Below, one piece after another: positions 1 through 7,167 of a DNA stretch of 10,472 nucleotides. The translations under genes were made by a program, and so were the position numbers. Every line of letters begins with the position of its first letter. The first letter of the stretch is position 1. The DNA comes from an uncultured Bacteroidales bacterium. GTDB lineage: Bacteria > Bacteroidota > Bacteroidia > Bacteroidales > Muribaculaceae. The notes under the pieces are model-generated. The model made no database searches and was not told the origin of the DNA. It was given only the letters and a program-made list of their open reading frames with translations. The DNA is taken from positions 1 through 10,472 of the forward strand of contig USHH01000056.1 in assembly GCA_900554345.1 (NCBI GenBank), in the 5' to 3' direction.

Positions 1-423
1 GGAGCCATATTTATTGACCGGCAGAAACACCTTATGCAGAGGCTCCACATTCATCAGCATGTCGTTGACGAGGAAGCGGATATTGTCGTCGCCATACTTC
101 TCGCCGAGCACGGCGATGAGCGCGATGCCGTCGAGGCCTCCCAGCGGATGATTGGAGGCGAAGGCGAAGCGCCGGCCCTCCGGGAGACTGTCGAGCCCCA
201 CGGTCTCCACCGTGATGCCGAGGCTGCGGAGTATCGAGCGCGCGAACTCAGAGCCTTCCGCCGGCCACGCCTCGCGCAGCAGCCGGTTGAGGCCGTCCTG
301 ATGCACGAGCCTCTCGAGAGCCGTGATGAGGAATCCCGGGATAAGCTTACCCTTCCAGCCGCCGATGCGGCGGCGGAGTATGTCGTGCAGGTCAATGACC
401 TGGAGAGTGCGTTCAGATGCCAT
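1..423 (-). CDS. PlsC-like glycerol/lysophospholipid acyltransferase, N-terminal part (runs off left edge)
   Basis: Only the first 141 codons lie in the window; the start is the ATG at 423 and the C-terminus is missing. Residues 90-99 read SNHPLGGLDG, the acyl-acceptor motif of the PlsC/LPLAT acyltransferase superfamily, in which the His and Asp are catalytic. Five residues separate His and Asp here, where classical PlsC has four. I recall this longer spacing from the Bacteroidetes proteins labelled glycerol acyltransferase or hemolysin A, the group that includes the O-acyltransferase of glycine-lipid synthesis (GlsA). The expected role is transfer of an acyl chain onto a lipid precursor at the inner membrane. 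No signal peptide is visible. It starts 20 nt after the obg stop with no promoter between, so it is probably co-transcribed with obg. The family is fairly certain; the exact substrate is not. Confidence 0.8.
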   Translation of the reverse strand, partial: MASERTLQVIDLHDILRRRIGGWKGKLIPGFLITALERLVHQDGLNRLLREAWPAEGSEFARSILRSLGITVETVGLDSLPEGRRFAFASNHPLGGLDGIALIAVLGEKYGDDNIRFLVNDMLMNVEPLHKVFLPVNKYGS

Positions 424-443
424 GGTAGTCGCAGAGGTGAGTG

Positions 444-1613
444 TCAGTCGGGATTCACGCTCGACTCCTCTTCCCAGTATTCGTCGTTCCAGTCCTCGTC
501 GCTCATGTCTTCGTCTTCGTCGCCAGGCTCCTGCTCGAAGATGAAATTGTCTTCCTCCTGCACACGGTGGCGCACGTCGAGATCGCGGTGGGTGATGGAG
601 GCGGCCGCGGCGCGGTTCTCTTCCGAGTTGATCTCGCGCCAGAGGAGGTCCTTGAGCTCGGTGAGTCCCTGGCCGGTCACGGCCGATATGAACACGCAGG
701 GGAGGTCGTCGGGAAGCTCTGCGGCAATGGCCTCGCGGAGCTCGTCATCGAGCATGTCGCTCTTGCTGACGGCGAGCACCCGGCATTTGTCGGCCAGGTC
801 GGGATTGAATTCCTTCACCTCGTGGAGCAGCGTCTCGTAGTCCTTGCGGATGTCGGCGGAGTCGGCGGGCACCATGAAGAGGAGCACGGCGTTGCGCTCG
901 ATGTGGCGGAGGAATCGGAGTCCGAGACCCTTCCCCTCGCTTGCGCCCTCGATGATGCCCGGGATGTCGGCCATCACGAAGGAGCGGTCGCCGCGGTAGC
1001 TCACGATGCCGAGCGATGGCTCCATGGTGGTGAAGGGATAGTCGGCGATCTTAGGCTTGGCGGCGCTCACGGCCGAGAGCAGCGTCGACTTGCCGGCATT
1101 GGGAAATCCCACGAGACCCACGTCGCCGAGGAGCTTGAGCTCAAGCACCACGGCCTTCTCGATGCCTGGCTGGCCCGGCTGGGCATAGCGCGGAGCGCGG
1201 TTGGTGGAGGTGGCGAAATGCCAGTTGCCCAGTCCCCCCTTGCCTCCTCGCAGCAGGTTGATCTCCTGACCGTCTTCCGTAATCTCGCAGATGAAGGCGC
1301 CGGAGTCGGCGTCGAAGACGGCGGTGCCCACCGGCACCTCGATCACGCGGTCCTCGCCGTCGCGTCCGAAGGAACGTCCGGCGCCGCCGCTCTGCCCGTT
1401 GGTGGCGAAGATGTGGCGCTGGTAGCGCAGCGGCAGCAGCGTCCACATATGGCCGTTGCCCCGCAGTATGATGTGGCCTCCGCGCCCGCCGTCGCCCCCG
1501 TCGGGGCCCCCCTTGGGCACGTATTTCGCACGGTGGAAGTGGCGGCTTCCCGCCCCTCCCTTGCCCGAGCGGCACAATATTTTCACGTAGTCGATGAAGT
1601 TGCTCTCTGCCAT
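444..1613 (-). CDS. obg: Obg-family GTPase (ribosome assembly)
   Basis: A 389-residue protein with the full Obg layout. The glycine-rich Obg fold spans residues 1-160 (for example KGGPDGGDGGRGG at 34-46). The G domain follows, with Walker A GFPNAGKST (169-177), switch II DIPG (216-219), a G4 motif SKSD (283-286) and G5 SAVTG (310-314). The C-terminal tail from about 352 is strongly acidic. Obg is a conserved cytoplasmic GTPase that acts in late assembly of the 50S subunit and in growth-stress signalling. The G4 motif has Ser where NKxD is canonical; I recall the same variant in other Bacteroidales Obg proteins, so it is probably functional. The gene starts 38 nt after the nucleotidyltransferase stop. 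That gap is A-rich on the coding strand and has no TAnnTTTG element, so obg is probably read from the promoter at 2750. The familiar neighbours adk and yfiH are absent. Confidence 0.97.
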   Translation of the reverse strand: MAESNFIDYVKILCRSGKGGAGSRHFHRAKYVPKGGPDGGDGGRGGHIILRGNGHMWTLLPLRYQRHIFATNGQSGGAGRSFGRDGEDRVIEVPVGTAVFDADSGAFICEITEDGQEINLLRGGKGGLGNWHFATSTNRAPRYAQPGQPGIEKAVVLELKLLGDVGLVGFPNAGKSTLLSAVSAAKPKIADYPFTTMEPSLGIVSYRGDRSFVMADIPGIIEGASEGKGLGLRFLRHIERNAVLLFMVPADSADIRKDYETLLHEVKEFNPDLADKCRVLAVSKSDMLDDELREAIAAELPDDLPCVFISAVTGQGLTELKDLLWREINSEENRAAAASITHRDLDVRHRVQEEDNFIFEQEPGDEDEDMSDEDWNDEYWEEESSVNPD

Positions 1614-1651
1614 TGTCTTTTCTGTTTTTGGGCTATTATAGATTGGGGCGT

Positions 1652-2728
1652 CTACCGCCGGTGGCTCATGATCTCGTTGGCGTAACGGAAATCGTCGGGA
1701 GAGCCTATGTCGATCCAGCTCCCCTCCACCGGATGGCAGCAGACCTTACGCCCCTCGGCAATCATGCGCTCCATGAAGTCGGGGGCGTCGAGATAGGCGC
1801 CTCTCTCCATGGCGGCTATGAGGCTGCGCCGCAATATGTAAACGCCGGCGTTGGCCGAATAGTTGAAGGTCGGCTTCTCGGTGAGCCCCGTCACGCGGTG
1901 CCCCTCGAGGCGCATGATGGCGAAGGGCACCGACACCGTATATGGCACCGCCGCCACCGTCATGTCGGCCTCCTCGGCGATGTGGCGCAGGTACATGGCC
2001 TCGAAGTCGAGGGTTGTGAGCAGGTCGGAGTTCATCACGAGCACGTTGTCGTGGCGCAGCCCCTCCACGAGTGTGAGGCTGCCCATGGTGCCGAGGCGTC
2101 GCGGCTCCCTGACACAGGTGATGCGGCTCCGGCCTCCGCGCCGCTCGAAATGGCCGACCACCTGGTCGGCGAGATAGTTGACAGTCACGTAGATGTCGCC
2201 TACTCCGCATGCCTCCAGTTCATCGACGTTATAGTCGATGATAGGCTTGCCGCCCACCTCGAGGAGAGGCTTCGGGGTGTCGAGCGTGAGGGGACGCAGA
2301 CGCTCTCCGCGTCCTCCGGCCATCAGCACGGCGTCGATCGGCAGCGACGTGCGTGTGTGGCGCAGGTCGATGATGTCGGCCACCCTGCCATCGCGTATCA
2401 CGGGGAGCAGCTTGATGTGGCGGCGGCGCGCCTCCGCTATCGCCGGATAGAGGTCGTCGCCCTCGCGGCTGAAGAGGAAATCGCGGTGGGCCACCTCCCC
2501 CACCCCGGTGTCGAGCCCGGCGCCGGCTATCAGCGCCCGGCGTATGTCGCCGTCGGTCACTGTGCCGGCCATCGTGCCGTCGGGCTCAAGGGCGAAAAGG
2601 GTCATCTCGTCGCCGCTGAGACTGTTGAGGGCCTCCAGGGCTTCGCGGATGGTCTTTCCTGTGGCAATGGCGTGGCGCTCGAGGAGCTCCGCGCAGTCGC
2701 TTCGGGATATATGGTGTGGATATGGCAT
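1652..2728 (-). CDS. CBS-domain sugar-phosphate nucleotidyltransferase
   Basis: A 358-residue two-part protein. Residues about 15-125 form a tandem CBS pair (AGTVTDGDIRRAL at 54-66, KLLPVIRDGRV at 106-116), a module that often senses adenine nucleotides. Residues 130-358 form a GT-A-like nucleotidyltransferase with the pyrophosphorylase signature LMAGGRGERLRPLT (135-148), TPKPL (151-155), metal-site NSDLL (233-237) and WIDIGSPDDF (338-347). The family (PtmE/LegF-like and mannose-1-phosphate guanylyltransferase-like enzymes) makes NDP-sugars from sugar-1-phosphates for surface glycans or nonulosonic acids. The domain order matches Campylobacter PtmE, which makes GDP-glucosamine, but the substrate cannot be fixed from sequence and no glycan genes are nearby. 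I chose the ATG at 2728. An upstream TTG at 2752 is in frame but lies inside the promoter -7 element, so it cannot be on the mRNA. Confidence 0.88.
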   Translation of the reverse strand: MPYPHHISRSDCAELLERHAIATGKTIREALEALNSLSGDEMTLFALEPDGTMAGTVTDGDIRRALIAGAGLDTGVGEVAHRDFLFSREGDDLYPAIAEARRRHIKLLPVIRDGRVADIIDLRHTRTSLPIDAVLMAGGRGERLRPLTLDTPKPLLEVGGKPIIDYNVDELEACGVGDIYVTVNYLADQVVGHFERRGGRSRITCVREPRRLGTMGSLTLVEGLRHDNVLVMNSDLLTTLDFEAMYLRHIAEEADMTVAAVPYTVSVPFAIMRLEGHRVTGLTEKPTFNYSANAGVYILRRSLIAAMERGAYLDAPDFMERMIAEGRKVCCHPVEGSWIDIGSPDDFRYANEIMSHRR

Positions 2729-2746
2729 GTCGGTGTCGGTAAGTTT

Positions 2747-2765
2747 GCGCAAAGTTACATAAAAA
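2747..2765 (-). repeat. Shared 19-bp promoter word, copy 1
   Basis: The minus strand reads TTTTTATGTAACTTTGCGC. The same 19 bases occur at 9358-9376 upstream of the sensor-kinase gene. It contains the TAACTTTG -7 element plus flanking bases on both sides. Confidence 0.7.
2750..2757 (-). promoter_or_regulatory. Promoter -7 element for the nucleotidyltransferase-obg unit
   Basis: The minus strand reads TAACTTTG, an exact match to the Bacteroidetes sigma-ABfr -7 consensus TAnnTTTG. The gene's ATG begins 21 nt after it, giving a leader of about 15-20 nt. No clear -33 TTG element is visible at the expected spacing. It lies in the gap between the WYL gene and the nucleotidyltransferase gene. Confidence 0.8.
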
Positions 2766-2775
2766 TCATGATTTT
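2762..2775. repeat. 14-bp perfect palindrome upstream of the nucleotidyltransferase promoter
   Basis: AAAATCATGATTTT is perfectly self-complementary. It begins 5 bp upstream of the -7 element, inside the -33/-7 spacer. A repressor bound here would block the promoter, so an operator is possible. It could instead be a chance AT-rich spacer or part of a weak terminator for the WYL gene, which ends at 2808. Confidence 0.45.
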
Positions 2776-2807
2776 GCCGCCGCCCGTTTCTGAAAACTGC
2801 AACGCGG

Positions 2808-3743
2808 CTATCCCGGAAGGGCCTCTCCCTCCTCCCTGCGGGTGCAGCTGAAACCGTAGAGCGCGAGGGTGTCGGTGAGCTGTGTGGTGACCATCGCCCT
2901 GAGCTCGGGAGGCGAGAGCACCTTCACGGCGTCGCCGTAGCCGAGGAGTTCATGCACGAGCTCGTAGTTGAGCTTCAGCTGATATGTGAAGATGGAATAG
3001 TCGTCGTGTAGCTCCTCGCTCTGCGAGGGATGCAAAGGGAGGGCGCGAAGGTATTTCGCCTGCGTGGTGGTGGCCATGATCCTTACGGTCCTGACAGGAG
3101 CCTTGGAGGTGGTGACGCCGATGATATTGCCGAAGATGGCGTCGGGCGAGAGGTCGGCCGGCATCTCGAAAGGCTCGCTGAGCAGGCGCAGCTCCCTGAC
3201 GCGGTCGAGGGCGTAGGTGCGTATGTCGCCGCTCTTCTCGCGCAGCCCCACCATATACCATCGCTGCTTGTAGCGCTTCATGAAATATGGGTGGAACACG
3301 ATTCCCTTCTCTGCCCGCGAGCGGTTGAAGCCGGCATAGGTGAAGACGAGCTTCTCGTTCTGCCTCAGGGCCTCGGCCACAGGAGCAAGGAACTCGCGCG
3401 CCGAAGGCACCTCCTCCACGTCGATCCTCTCCGAGGCCACCTGCCCCTCGCGCATGGTGTTGCCCACGGCCAGCGAGTCGAGCAGCATGTTGGTGAATGC
3501 CTTGGTGCTCCGCGAGCCGCCGTCGTCGATGTAGTATCGGCCGAGGCTGTCGCAGTTGATGTCGATGTTGAAATTCTCCTCTATGGCGCGCCGGTGGTGG
3601 AAGAACGTGCGTTCGGGCATAGGCTTGCCGTCGGAGAGGGCGGAGCGCATCCATAGGCGGTTGATGTCGGCGCGTGTGAGGTGGCCGTAACGATTGAGGG
3701 TGTCTACAATCCAGATGTAGCGGGATATCAGGTCGCGGGCCAT
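2808..3743 (-). CDS. WYL-domain transcriptional regulator
   Basis: A 311-residue protein with a DNA-binding winged-helix region at residues about 8-75 (LTRADINRLW, then PERTFFHHRRAIEENF). A WYL domain follows at about 125-200, with its hallmark as RWYMVGL (161-167) and the usual downstream ALDRVREL (178-185). The C-terminal WCX extension is at about 215-300 (LLGYGDAVKVLSPPEL). WYL domains bind small or nucleic-acid ligands and switch the attached HTH, so it should be a ligand-responsive cytoplasmic regulator; the ligand is unknown. Its start lies 16 nt inside the end of the upstream histidine-kinase gene, which indicates translational coupling, and it is the last gene of the ABC-NtrC-kinase operon. 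WYL proteins often regulate defence systems, but no defence genes are visible here. Confidence 0.9.
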   Translation of the reverse strand: MARDLISRYIWIVDTLNRYGHLTRADINRLWMRSALSDGKPMPERTFFHHRRAIEENFNIDINCDSLGRYYIDDGGSRSTKAFTNMLLDSLAVGNTMREGQVASERIDVEEVPSAREFLAPVAEALRQNEKLVFTYAGFNRSRAEKGIVFHPYFMKRYKQRWYMVGLREKSGDIRTYALDRVRELRLLSEPFEMPADLSPDAIFGNIIGVTTSKAPVRTVRIMATTTQAKYLRALPLHPSQSEELHDDYSIFTYQLKLNYELVHELLGYGDAVKVLSPPELRAMVTTQLTDTLALYGFSCTRREEGEALPG

Positions 3744-5017
3744 CGGGGTGTGAGTTTTATGGTGAAGCGTGTGAGTCGGTCGGTTTCGGAAGTATGCAGC
3801 CTGAAGGGAAATCCGTGGCCGTTGAGGATCTCGGCCACGGTCATCAGGCCGATGCCCTGACCGCCGTCCTTAGTGGTGAAGAACGGGGTGAAGAGCGAGG
3901 ATGCGGCCTCCGGGGATATTCCGTGGCCGTTGTCGGTGATTGTGAGCGTGGCGGCCTGACGGTTGAGCGTCACGGCGACGGCACCGCCGTGGCCGATGCT
4001 TTCAACGCCGTTTTTCACTATGTTGACGATGGCCTGCTCCATGAGCACGGGGTCGAGCTCCATGAGCATCTCGCCATCTGCGCCCTCAAGCCTCACCGCC
4101 ACATCTCGGTTGCAGCCGAGGCTCTCGAGGAATGGATGGAGCGAGCGGAGCAGTCGGCAGAGGTCGCTCCTCACGGGATGCGGAGGGGGCAGCTTCACGA
4201 CATCGGCATAAGCCGTGATGAAGCTGCCGAGGCTCTCCCAGCGCACGCGGCAGCTCTGGAGAAGCGGCCGGAGCTCTGCCGACGGAGCCTCCATCTCCAT
4301 GATGTCGAGCACGGGTGTCACCCCGGCCATGGTGTTGTTGACCTCATGGGCTATGGTGCGTATCACCTTGGCGTAGGCCTGTCGCTCTGCCTTCCTCACC
4401 TCCTCGGTGAGGCTCTCTATGAGCACGAAATATCGGCGGAAACCGCGGTCGAGGTATACGGGCGTGGAGCAGCGGTAGATATGCGTGTCGCCGAGACGGA
4501 AGGTGACGCTGGCGTCGGGCTTCATGGCGCCTGCGGCCTTCGCCAGCTCGCTGTCGGCGTCAATGAGACGCTTTCCCTTGAGGTCGCGGCATCCGAGCAG
4601 GCGCAGCGCCGCCGGATTTGCATCGGCCACCCTGCCGTCGAAATCCATGATCACGACACCCATCGGCGAGGAGGCGATGATGAGGTCGAGGAGACGGTTC
4701 TGCTCCATGACCCTCAGGCGCTCCTCGCGCAGCAGGTCGATCATGCGGTTGAAGGTGGCGCCGATGTTGTCGGCGTCGGGCTGCCCCACGCGGGCGAGGC
4801 GGGAGCCGAAGTCCTGTGCCTGCAGCAGGTTGATGCCCGTGTTGAGGGCGCGGACCGGCGCAATCAAGCTGCGGTATAGCGACAGCATGGCGCAGAGAGC
4901 CAGAGCCAGCGGAATCTCGATGGCGGCGAGCGGCTTTCCGTCGAGAAAGACGGCTCCGGCGACGGCTCCGGCTACTATGGCGGCGATAGCCAGATAGAAG
5001 ACGACGAGCTGTCTCAT
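3728..5017 (-). CDS. NtrY/NtrB-type membrane sensor histidine kinase
   Basis: A 429-residue protein with two N-terminal membrane segments (about 4-24 and 33-55) joined by only a short loop. A HAMP-like linker (about 52-105), a PAS domain (about 108-200) and the kinase core follow. The phospho-acceptor is His224 in IAHEVNNTMAG, with NT where the usual H-box has NP. The ATPase domain shows the N-box around VNIVKNGVES (331-340), G1 DNGHG (362-366) and FTPFFTTKDGGQGIGL (376-391). The short loop and the PAS domain suggest sensing at the membrane or in the cytoplasm rather than in the periplasm. Its start overlaps the stop of the NtrC-type regulator by 4 nt (ATGA), so that regulator is almost certainly its phosphorylation partner. 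Confidence 0.93.
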   Translation of the reverse strand: MRQLVVFYLAIAAIVAGAVAGAVFLDGKPLAAIEIPLALALCAMLSLYRSLIAPVRALNTGINLLQAQDFGSRLARVGQPDADNIGATFNRMIDLLREERLRVMEQNRLLDLIIASSPMGVVIMDFDGRVADANPAALRLLGCRDLKGKRLIDADSELAKAAGAMKPDASVTFRLGDTHIYRCSTPVYLDRGFRRYFVLIESLTEEVRKAERQAYAKVIRTIAHEVNNTMAGVTPVLDIMEMEAPSAELRPLLQSCRVRWESLGSFITAYADVVKLPPPHPVRSDLCRLLRSLHPFLESLGCNRDVAVRLEGADGEMLMELDPVLMEQAIVNIVKNGVESIGHGGAVAVTLNRQAATLTITDNGHGISPEAASSLFTPFFTTKDGGQGIGLMTVAEILNGHGFPFRLHTSETDRLTRFTIKLTPRWPAT

Positions 5018-6336
5018 GGCGCTATGCCGTGTTTCTCCATTCGCCGGTAGAGCGACTGGCGTGTGATGCCGAGCTCGGCGGCCGCGCGGCTGAGGTTGCC
5101 GCCGTGCTTCCCGAGCGCGTCGGTGATGGCCTTTCGCTCCATCTCCTCGAGGGTGGACGTCGTTGCGGGAGCGTCGGTCGGCTCCCGGGAGGCGTCGCGG
5201 ATATCAAGGTCGCCCTTCGTTATCTCATTGCTGCCGCTCACGAGGATGGCGCGGTCGATGATGTTTTTCAGCTGGCGGATGTTGCCCGGATAAGGAAGCC
5301 GGCATAGGGTCTCCATGGCGTCGCTGCTGATGGCCACGTGTCCGCGCTCCGGATGTAGGGAGGCGAAATGGCGTGCCAGCGCCGGGATGTCGTCGCGGCG
5401 CTCCCGCAGAGGGGGCAGATGGAGGGTGATTGTGTTGATGCGGTAGTAGAGGTCTTCGCGGAAGGTATGCTCCCGGAGCATTGCCGGAAGGTCGGCGTTG
5501 GTGGCGCACACCACGCGGATGTCGACCTTCACCGGGCGGGTGACGCCGAGGGGCTCGAACTGGTGCTGCTGGAGCACGCGGAGCATCTTCACCTGGCAAG
5601 TGAGGTCGAGGTCGCCGATCTCGTCGAGGAAGATGGTGCCTCCGTCGGCGGCATGGAAACGTCCCTCGCGGTTGGCGACGGCGCCTGTGAAGGCGCCTTT
5701 GGCGTGGCCGAACATCTCGCTCTCGAAGAGGCTCTGCGAGACTCCGCCGAGGTTGACCATCACGAACGGCCGGGAGTGGCGGGGGGAATTGTTGTGGATG
5801 GCCTGGGCTATGAGCTCCTTGCCGGTGCCGTTCTCGCCGGTGATGAGCACGGAGGCGTCGGTGGGGGCGATGCGCTCCACGGTGGCGAGCACGTCGAGCA
5901 GCGCGGGATTGCTCCCTACGATGCCGCCACGGTCGAAAGAGCCGGGAGGCTCTGGAGCTCCGGCGCCACCCGAGAGCTGGAGGGCCGTGTTGATGCGCTG
6001 GATGAGCATCCGGCTGTCGAATGGTTTGGTGAGGAAATCGAAGGCTCCCAGCCGCATACCCTCCACGGCCAGGGGGATGCTTCCCCAGGCCGTGATCAGT
6101 ATCACGGGGATGTCAGGAGCGAGCACCTTCACCTTCTGCAGCAGCTCGAGGCCGTCGCGGCCGGTGGTGGAGCCCCCGTAGTTCATGTCCATGAGGATTG
6201 CCCCGGGTATGTCGCGCCGTATTATGTCGAGGGCCTCGCCGGGCGTGGCGGCCTGCAAGGCCTCGTGGCCCGCGTGGCGCAGCAGCATGGAGAGGGCGTC
6301 CCTTATGGTCTTGTCGTCGTCGATTATGAGTATCAT
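5014..6336 (-). CDS. NtrC-family sigma-54-dependent response regulator
   Basis: A 440-residue protein with all three NtrC modules. The receiver domain (1-120) has acidic Asp6/Asp7, phospho-acceptor Asp50 (ILMDMN), Thr82 and Lys104. The AAA+ domain (about 138-370) has Walker A GENGTGKE (167-174), the sigma-54-contacting loop GAFTGA (214-219) and Walker B GTIFLDEIGD (233-242). The C-terminal Fis-type HTH covers about 398-437 (NLSRAAAELGITRQSLYRRM). The receiver has a long loop after Asp50 (NYGGSTTGRDG), longer than the usual xMPGxDG. I recall this from Bacteroidetes NtrC regulators paired with HEVNNTM kinases. It should activate RpoN promoters on phosphorylation by the adjacent kinase. It starts 6 nt after the ABC ATPase gene. 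I found no -24/-12 (TGGC-N8-TTGC-like) site in the window's intergenic gaps, so its targets probably lie elsewhere. Confidence 0.96.
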   Translation of the reverse strand: MILIIDDDKTIRDALSMLLRHAGHEALQAATPGEALDIIRRDIPGAILMDMNYGGSTTGRDGLELLQKVKVLAPDIPVILITAWGSIPLAVEGMRLGAFDFLTKPFDSRMLIQRINTALQLSGGAGAPEPPGSFDRGGIVGSNPALLDVLATVERIAPTDASVLITGENGTGKELIAQAIHNNSPRHSRPFVMVNLGGVSQSLFESEMFGHAKGAFTGAVANREGRFHAADGGTIFLDEIGDLDLTCQVKMLRVLQQHQFEPLGVTRPVKVDIRVVCATNADLPAMLREHTFREDLYYRINTITLHLPPLRERRDDIPALARHFASLHPERGHVAISSDAMETLCRLPYPGNIRQLKNIIDRAILVSGSNEITKGDLDIRDASREPTDAPATTSTLEEMERKAITDALGKHGGNLSRAAAELGITRQSLYRRMEKHGIAP

Positions 6337-6342
6337 GCCGCG

Positions 6343-7140
6343 TCAGGATCTTCTCAGGATATGGAAAGTGCGGCTGTCGGGGTCGTAGGTGATGCCCGGG
6401 CGCTCGAAATAGCGGGCTATGGAGCCGTCGCGGGAGAGCTCTTCGGGAGAGCCGATGGCGAGGCCGAACTTTCTGTCGAGCATCCACACCCTGTCGGCGA
6501 TCTGAAGGGCGATCTCGAGGTCGTGGGTGGAGAGGAAGATGGTCTTCCCTTCGTCGCGGGCGAGGGTGAGGAGCAGCTGCATGATCTCCACCTTGCTTGG
6601 ATAGTCGAGGAAGGCCGTCGGCTCGTCAAGGAAAATGGCGGGCGTCTCCTGGGCGAGGGCCTTGGCAATCATCACCTTCTGGCGCTCGCCGTCGCTGAGG
6701 GTGCTGACCATCCGGTCGCTCAGGCTTTCGACACCTACAAGCGAGATGGCGTGGTCGACGACCTCACGGTCGGCGGATCCGAGGTTGCCCCAGAACCCGG
6801 TGTACGGGCTTCTTCCGAGCCCCACGAGCTCCCGGACTGTCATATTCTCGAGCTGAGGCTTCTCCGTGAGCACCACACCGAGCACCTTTGCAAGCTCCGT
6901 GTCGCGGTATTCGGAGAGGGGGCGCCCGGCGATCTCTATCTCTCCCTCCACCGGCGGGAGAAACCCGGAGAGGGTCTTCAGCAGTGTCGACTTTCCGGCT
7001 CCGTTGGGGCCGAGCAGACATGTGAACTCTCCGGAGTAGAGCTCCGAGTTGATGCCGGGGGTGATTATTATGCTGTCGCCTCCTTTTCCGCAGTAGCCTG
7101 TTGAGAGGTCGCGCATGCGGATAGTGACTTTCTTTTCCAT
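6343..7140 (-). CDS. FecE-like ABC transporter ATP-binding protein
   Basis: A 265-residue ABC ATPase from the chosen ATG at 7140. It has Walker A GPNGAGKST (44-52), Q-loop region around VVLTEKPQ (89-96), signature LSDGERQKV (148-156, with D where LSGGQ-type signatures have G), Walker B AIFLDEPT (168-175) and the switch His in LSTHDLE (204-210). The LGRSPYTGFWG stretch after the Q-loop and the overall length resemble FecE/FepC/BtuD ATPases that energise iron-siderophore, haem or cobalamin import. No permease or binding-protein gene is adjacent, so it either serves a transporter encoded elsewhere or has a regulatory role in this signalling operon. An in-frame ATG at 7155 would add five residues, but it lies only 4 nt after the -7 element. 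The ATG at 7140 leaves a plausible short leader and begins MEKKVTIRM. Confidence 0.88.
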   Translation of the reverse strand: MEKKVTIRMRDLSTGYCGKGGDSIIITPGINSELYSGEFTCLLGPNGAGKSTLLKTLSGFLPPVEGEIEIAGRPLSEYRDTELAKVLGVVLTEKPQLENMTVRELVGLGRSPYTGFWGNLGSADREVVDHAISLVGVESLSDRMVSTLSDGERQKVMIAKALAQETPAIFLDEPTAFLDYPSKVEIMQLLLTLARDEGKTIFLSTHDLEIALQIADRVWMLDRKFGLAIGSPEELSRDGSIARYFERPGITYDPDSRTFHILRRS

Positions 7141-7159
7141 ATCATTGCGAATCATACCG

Positions 7160-7167
7160 CAAAGATA
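7160..7167 (-). promoter_or_regulatory. Promoter -7 element for the ABC-NtrC-kinase-WYL operon
   Basis: The minus strand reads TATCTTTG, matching TAnnTTTG, followed by CGGT and an ATG at 7155. The predicted transcription start falls at or next to that ATG. It sits in the 42-bp gap after the OmpR-type regulator stop, so the operon can be expressed separately from the two-component genes upstream. No obvious -33 element is seen. Confidence 0.75.

Noticed and set aside
2729..2752. In-frame TTG start for the nucleotidyltransferase at 2752
   Set aside because: The TTG is part of the TAACTTTG promoter element, upstream of any possible transcription start; the ATG at 2728 fits better.
2758..2807. 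Intrinsic terminator after the WYL gene
   Set aside because: Only a broken stem (GCCGC/GCGGC with internal bulges) can be drawn, and no clean GC stem is followed directly by a T-run.
441..2851. Two long plus-strand open frames (441-1685 and 1613-2851)
   Set aside because: They lie antisense to obg and the nucleotidyltransferase, whose motifs are unambiguous; their translations are rich in H, V, A, E and G and show no domain.
2808..3743. The WYL regulator as a marker of an anti-phage defence island
   Set aside because: All neighbours are signalling, transport or housekeeping genes; no nuclease, cyclase, toxin or restriction gene is visible.
3794..4879. A 361-codon plus-strand open frame
   Set aside because: It is antisense to the NtrY/NtrB-type kinase, whose H-box and ATPase motifs are intact; this is a compositional shadow.
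5368..7104. A 578-codon open frame on the plus strand
   Set aside because: It runs antisense across parts of two clearly real genes (NtrC-type regulator and ABC ATPase), has no recognisable domains, and is expected from codon bias in GC-rich DNA.
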